From: Alphaproteobacteria bacterium
GTDB lineage: Bacteria > Pseudomonadota > Alphaproteobacteria > RF32 > UBA3637
NCBI GenBank assembly: GCA_017414845.1
Contig: JAFQJY010000021.1
Location: 1-8,028 of the forward strand
Direction of reading: 5' to 3'
DNA length: 8,028 bases
The position numbers and the translations under genes are program-made. Shown piece by piece: positions 7,169 to 8,028 of this stretch (position 1 is the stretch's first letter; each line of letters starts with the position of its first letter). The notes beneath the pieces are model-generated. The model worked only from the letters and a program-made list of their open reading frames with translations. It did no database searches and had not been told where the DNA came from.

Positions 7169-7623
7169 TTTGTTTCCTTTGTCAGTAATGCAATAAAATC
7201 TTCAAAATCTTTTGTTTCCGTAAAGTTTTTATATACGGAAGCATAACGAATATAAGCCACTTTGTCCATTTTTAGAAGTGCTTTCATCGCCAGTTCACCG
7301 ATTTGTGTACTTTCAATTTCAGCCTCGCCCTGTGTTTCCAGTTTTTGTTGAATTTCATTGACGAGTTTTTCAACAGCCTGCATTTCCACAGGACGTTTAC
7401 GAACGGCCAAATAAATAGATTTAGCCAGTTTATCTCTGTCAAACGGGACACGTTCTCCGTTTTTCTTTTCCACAACGAGTTCTCGCAGTTGAACCCGCTC
7501 AAATGTTGTAAAACGTGCATGACAAACCGAACAGATACGGCGTCGTCTGATAGCCGTTCCGTCTTCGGAAGTACGTGTGTCTTTCACTTGACTGTCAGGA
7601 CTGAAACAAAAAGGGCATCTCAT
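7165..7623 (-). CDS. nrdR: Ribonucleotide reductase repressor NrdR
   Basis: NrdR senses ATP/dATP and represses ribonucleotide reductase genes through NrdR boxes. The 152-residue protein is complete and typical in length. The N-terminal zinc ribbon MRCPFC...CSVC carries Cys3, Cys6, Cys31 and Cys34, with the conserved linker [15 protein letters not shown] (15-29) and RFTTFERV (37-44). The ATP-cone follows (about 49-139), starting [17 protein letters not shown], and the usual [13 protein letters not shown] motif (122-134) is near the end. The ATG at 7623 follows the glyA stop by three bases. GAGGAAA (7636-7630), lying in the last glyA codons, serves as ribosome site. I see no NrdR box and no nrd structural gene in this window, so its targets are elsewhere. 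Confidence 0.97.
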   Translation of the reverse strand: MRCPFCFSPDSQVKDTRTSEDGTAIRRRRICSVCHARFTTFERVQLRELVVEKKNGERVPFDRDKLAKSIYLAVRKRPVEMQAVEKLVNEIQQKLETQGEAEIESTQIGELAMKALLKMDKVAYIRYASVYKNFTETKDFEDFIALLTKETK

Positions 7624-7626
7624 GAA

Positions 7627-8028
7627 TTATTTCCTCGGATAAATCGGGAAATCCCGACACATTTCGTGAACTTTATGGGCAACAATTTCTTCCATGACAG
7701 AGGCATGTTCGGGACTATTCGTCATTGCATCTATAATGTCGGCAATCATATGCGCAATATCTTTAAATTCGGTAATGCCGAAACCTCTTGTCGTGCCGGC
7801 AGGCGTACCGATACGTAAGCCCGAAGTGATACTCGGTTTTTCCGGATCATTCGGAACGGCATTCTTGTTACAGATAATATGCGCTCGTGCAAGAGCATCA
7901 CAAACGGCATTTCCTTTAAGTCCCTTAGAACGCAGATCAATTAAAATCAAATGTGACTCCGTCCCACCGGAAACCATATCAATCCCTCGTTCTTTAAGTG
8001 TTTCTGCCAAAACACGGGCATTTTGAAT
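7627..8028 (-). CDS. glyA: Serine hydroxymethyltransferase, C-terminal part
   Basis: GlyA is a PLP enzyme that converts serine and tetrahydrofolate to glycine and 5,10-methylene-tetrahydrofolate, the main entry to one-carbon metabolism. Only the last 133 codons are present; the frame stays open to the right edge (IQNARVLAETLKERG at the cut). An internal TTG at 8010 is not a real start, because the family sequence continues upstream of it. Recognisable blocks are VSGGTESHLILIDL, IICNKNAVPNDPEKP and SGLRIGTPAGTTRGFG, the last holding the Arg that binds the substrate carboxylate. The PLP-binding Lys lies outside the window. It ends PIYPRK-stop. It is the upstream member of glyA-nrdR-nusB with three bases before nrdR. 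Confidence 0.97.
   Translation of the reverse strand: MQNARVLAETLKERGIDMVSGGTESHLILIDLRSKGLKGNAVCDALARAHIICNKNAVPNDPEKPSITSGLRIGTPAGTTRGFGITEFKDIAHMIADIIDAMTNSPEHASVMEEIVAHKVHEMCRDFPIYPRK

Noticed and set aside
7303..7818. 171-codon open frame on the plus strand across the nrdR/glyA boundary
   Set aside because: It lies antisense to two clearly conserved genes, its protein has no recognisable features, and it crosses their junction. It is a shadow frame.
7694..8026. 110-codon plus-strand frame opposite glyA
   Set aside because: glyA is unmistakable on the other strand, and this frame is only its complement.

Overview
This window is an AT-rich stretch of bacterial chromosome, tightly packed with housekeeping genes and a few less familiar ones. 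Nothing in it looks like a plasmid, phage or transposon. The order glyA-nrdR-nusB is a proteobacterial-style arrangement. AT richness, small gaps and a PhoR-type kinase would fit a low-GC alphaproteobacterium (gut-associated or host-associated). That placement is inference from gene order and protein style, not a database result.

Layout, left to right. (1) Positions 1-741, minus strand: the N-terminal 247 codons of an unrecognised protein with one ankyrin-like segment and a charged, helical C-terminal part. It runs off the left edge and has a very good sigma70-type promoter (767-795). (2) 892-2250, minus: a membrane histidine kinase of the PhoR type (two adjacent membrane helices, PAS, HisKA, HATPase), with no response regulator next to it. 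(3) 2305-4944, plus: mutS, complete, divergent from the kinase across a 54-bp gap. (4) 4997-5419 and 5420-6640, minus: a two-gene unit convergent with mutS. The upstream gene encodes a lipoprotein with an alpha/beta-hydrolase fold and an apparently intact catalytic triad. The downstream gene encodes a small four-helix membrane protein whose ATG directly follows the hydrolase TAA. (5) 6689-8028, minus: the end of a glyA-nrdR-nusB operon, with a 3-nt gap and then a 4-nt ATGA overlap.

The glyA-nrdR-nusB genes are core metabolism and regulation: serine hydroxymethyltransferase, the ribonucleotide-reductase repressor and an antitermination factor. The riboflavin genes often found between nrdR and nusB in proteobacteria are absent here. 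MutS is the mismatch-recognition ATPase.

The most unusual structure is the junction between nusB and the hydrolase gene. A perfect 8-bp GC-rich hairpin followed by seven T residues looks like the intrinsic terminator of the nusB operon. Its 3' arm is also the Shine-Dalgarno sequence (GGGAGGA) of the hydrolase gene, and its T-tract runs into that gene's TTG start codon. Read-through transcripts would therefore carry a masked ribosome-binding site. I found no CRISPR array, RNA gene, insertion sequence or origin. No gene-free stretch exceeds 150 bases.
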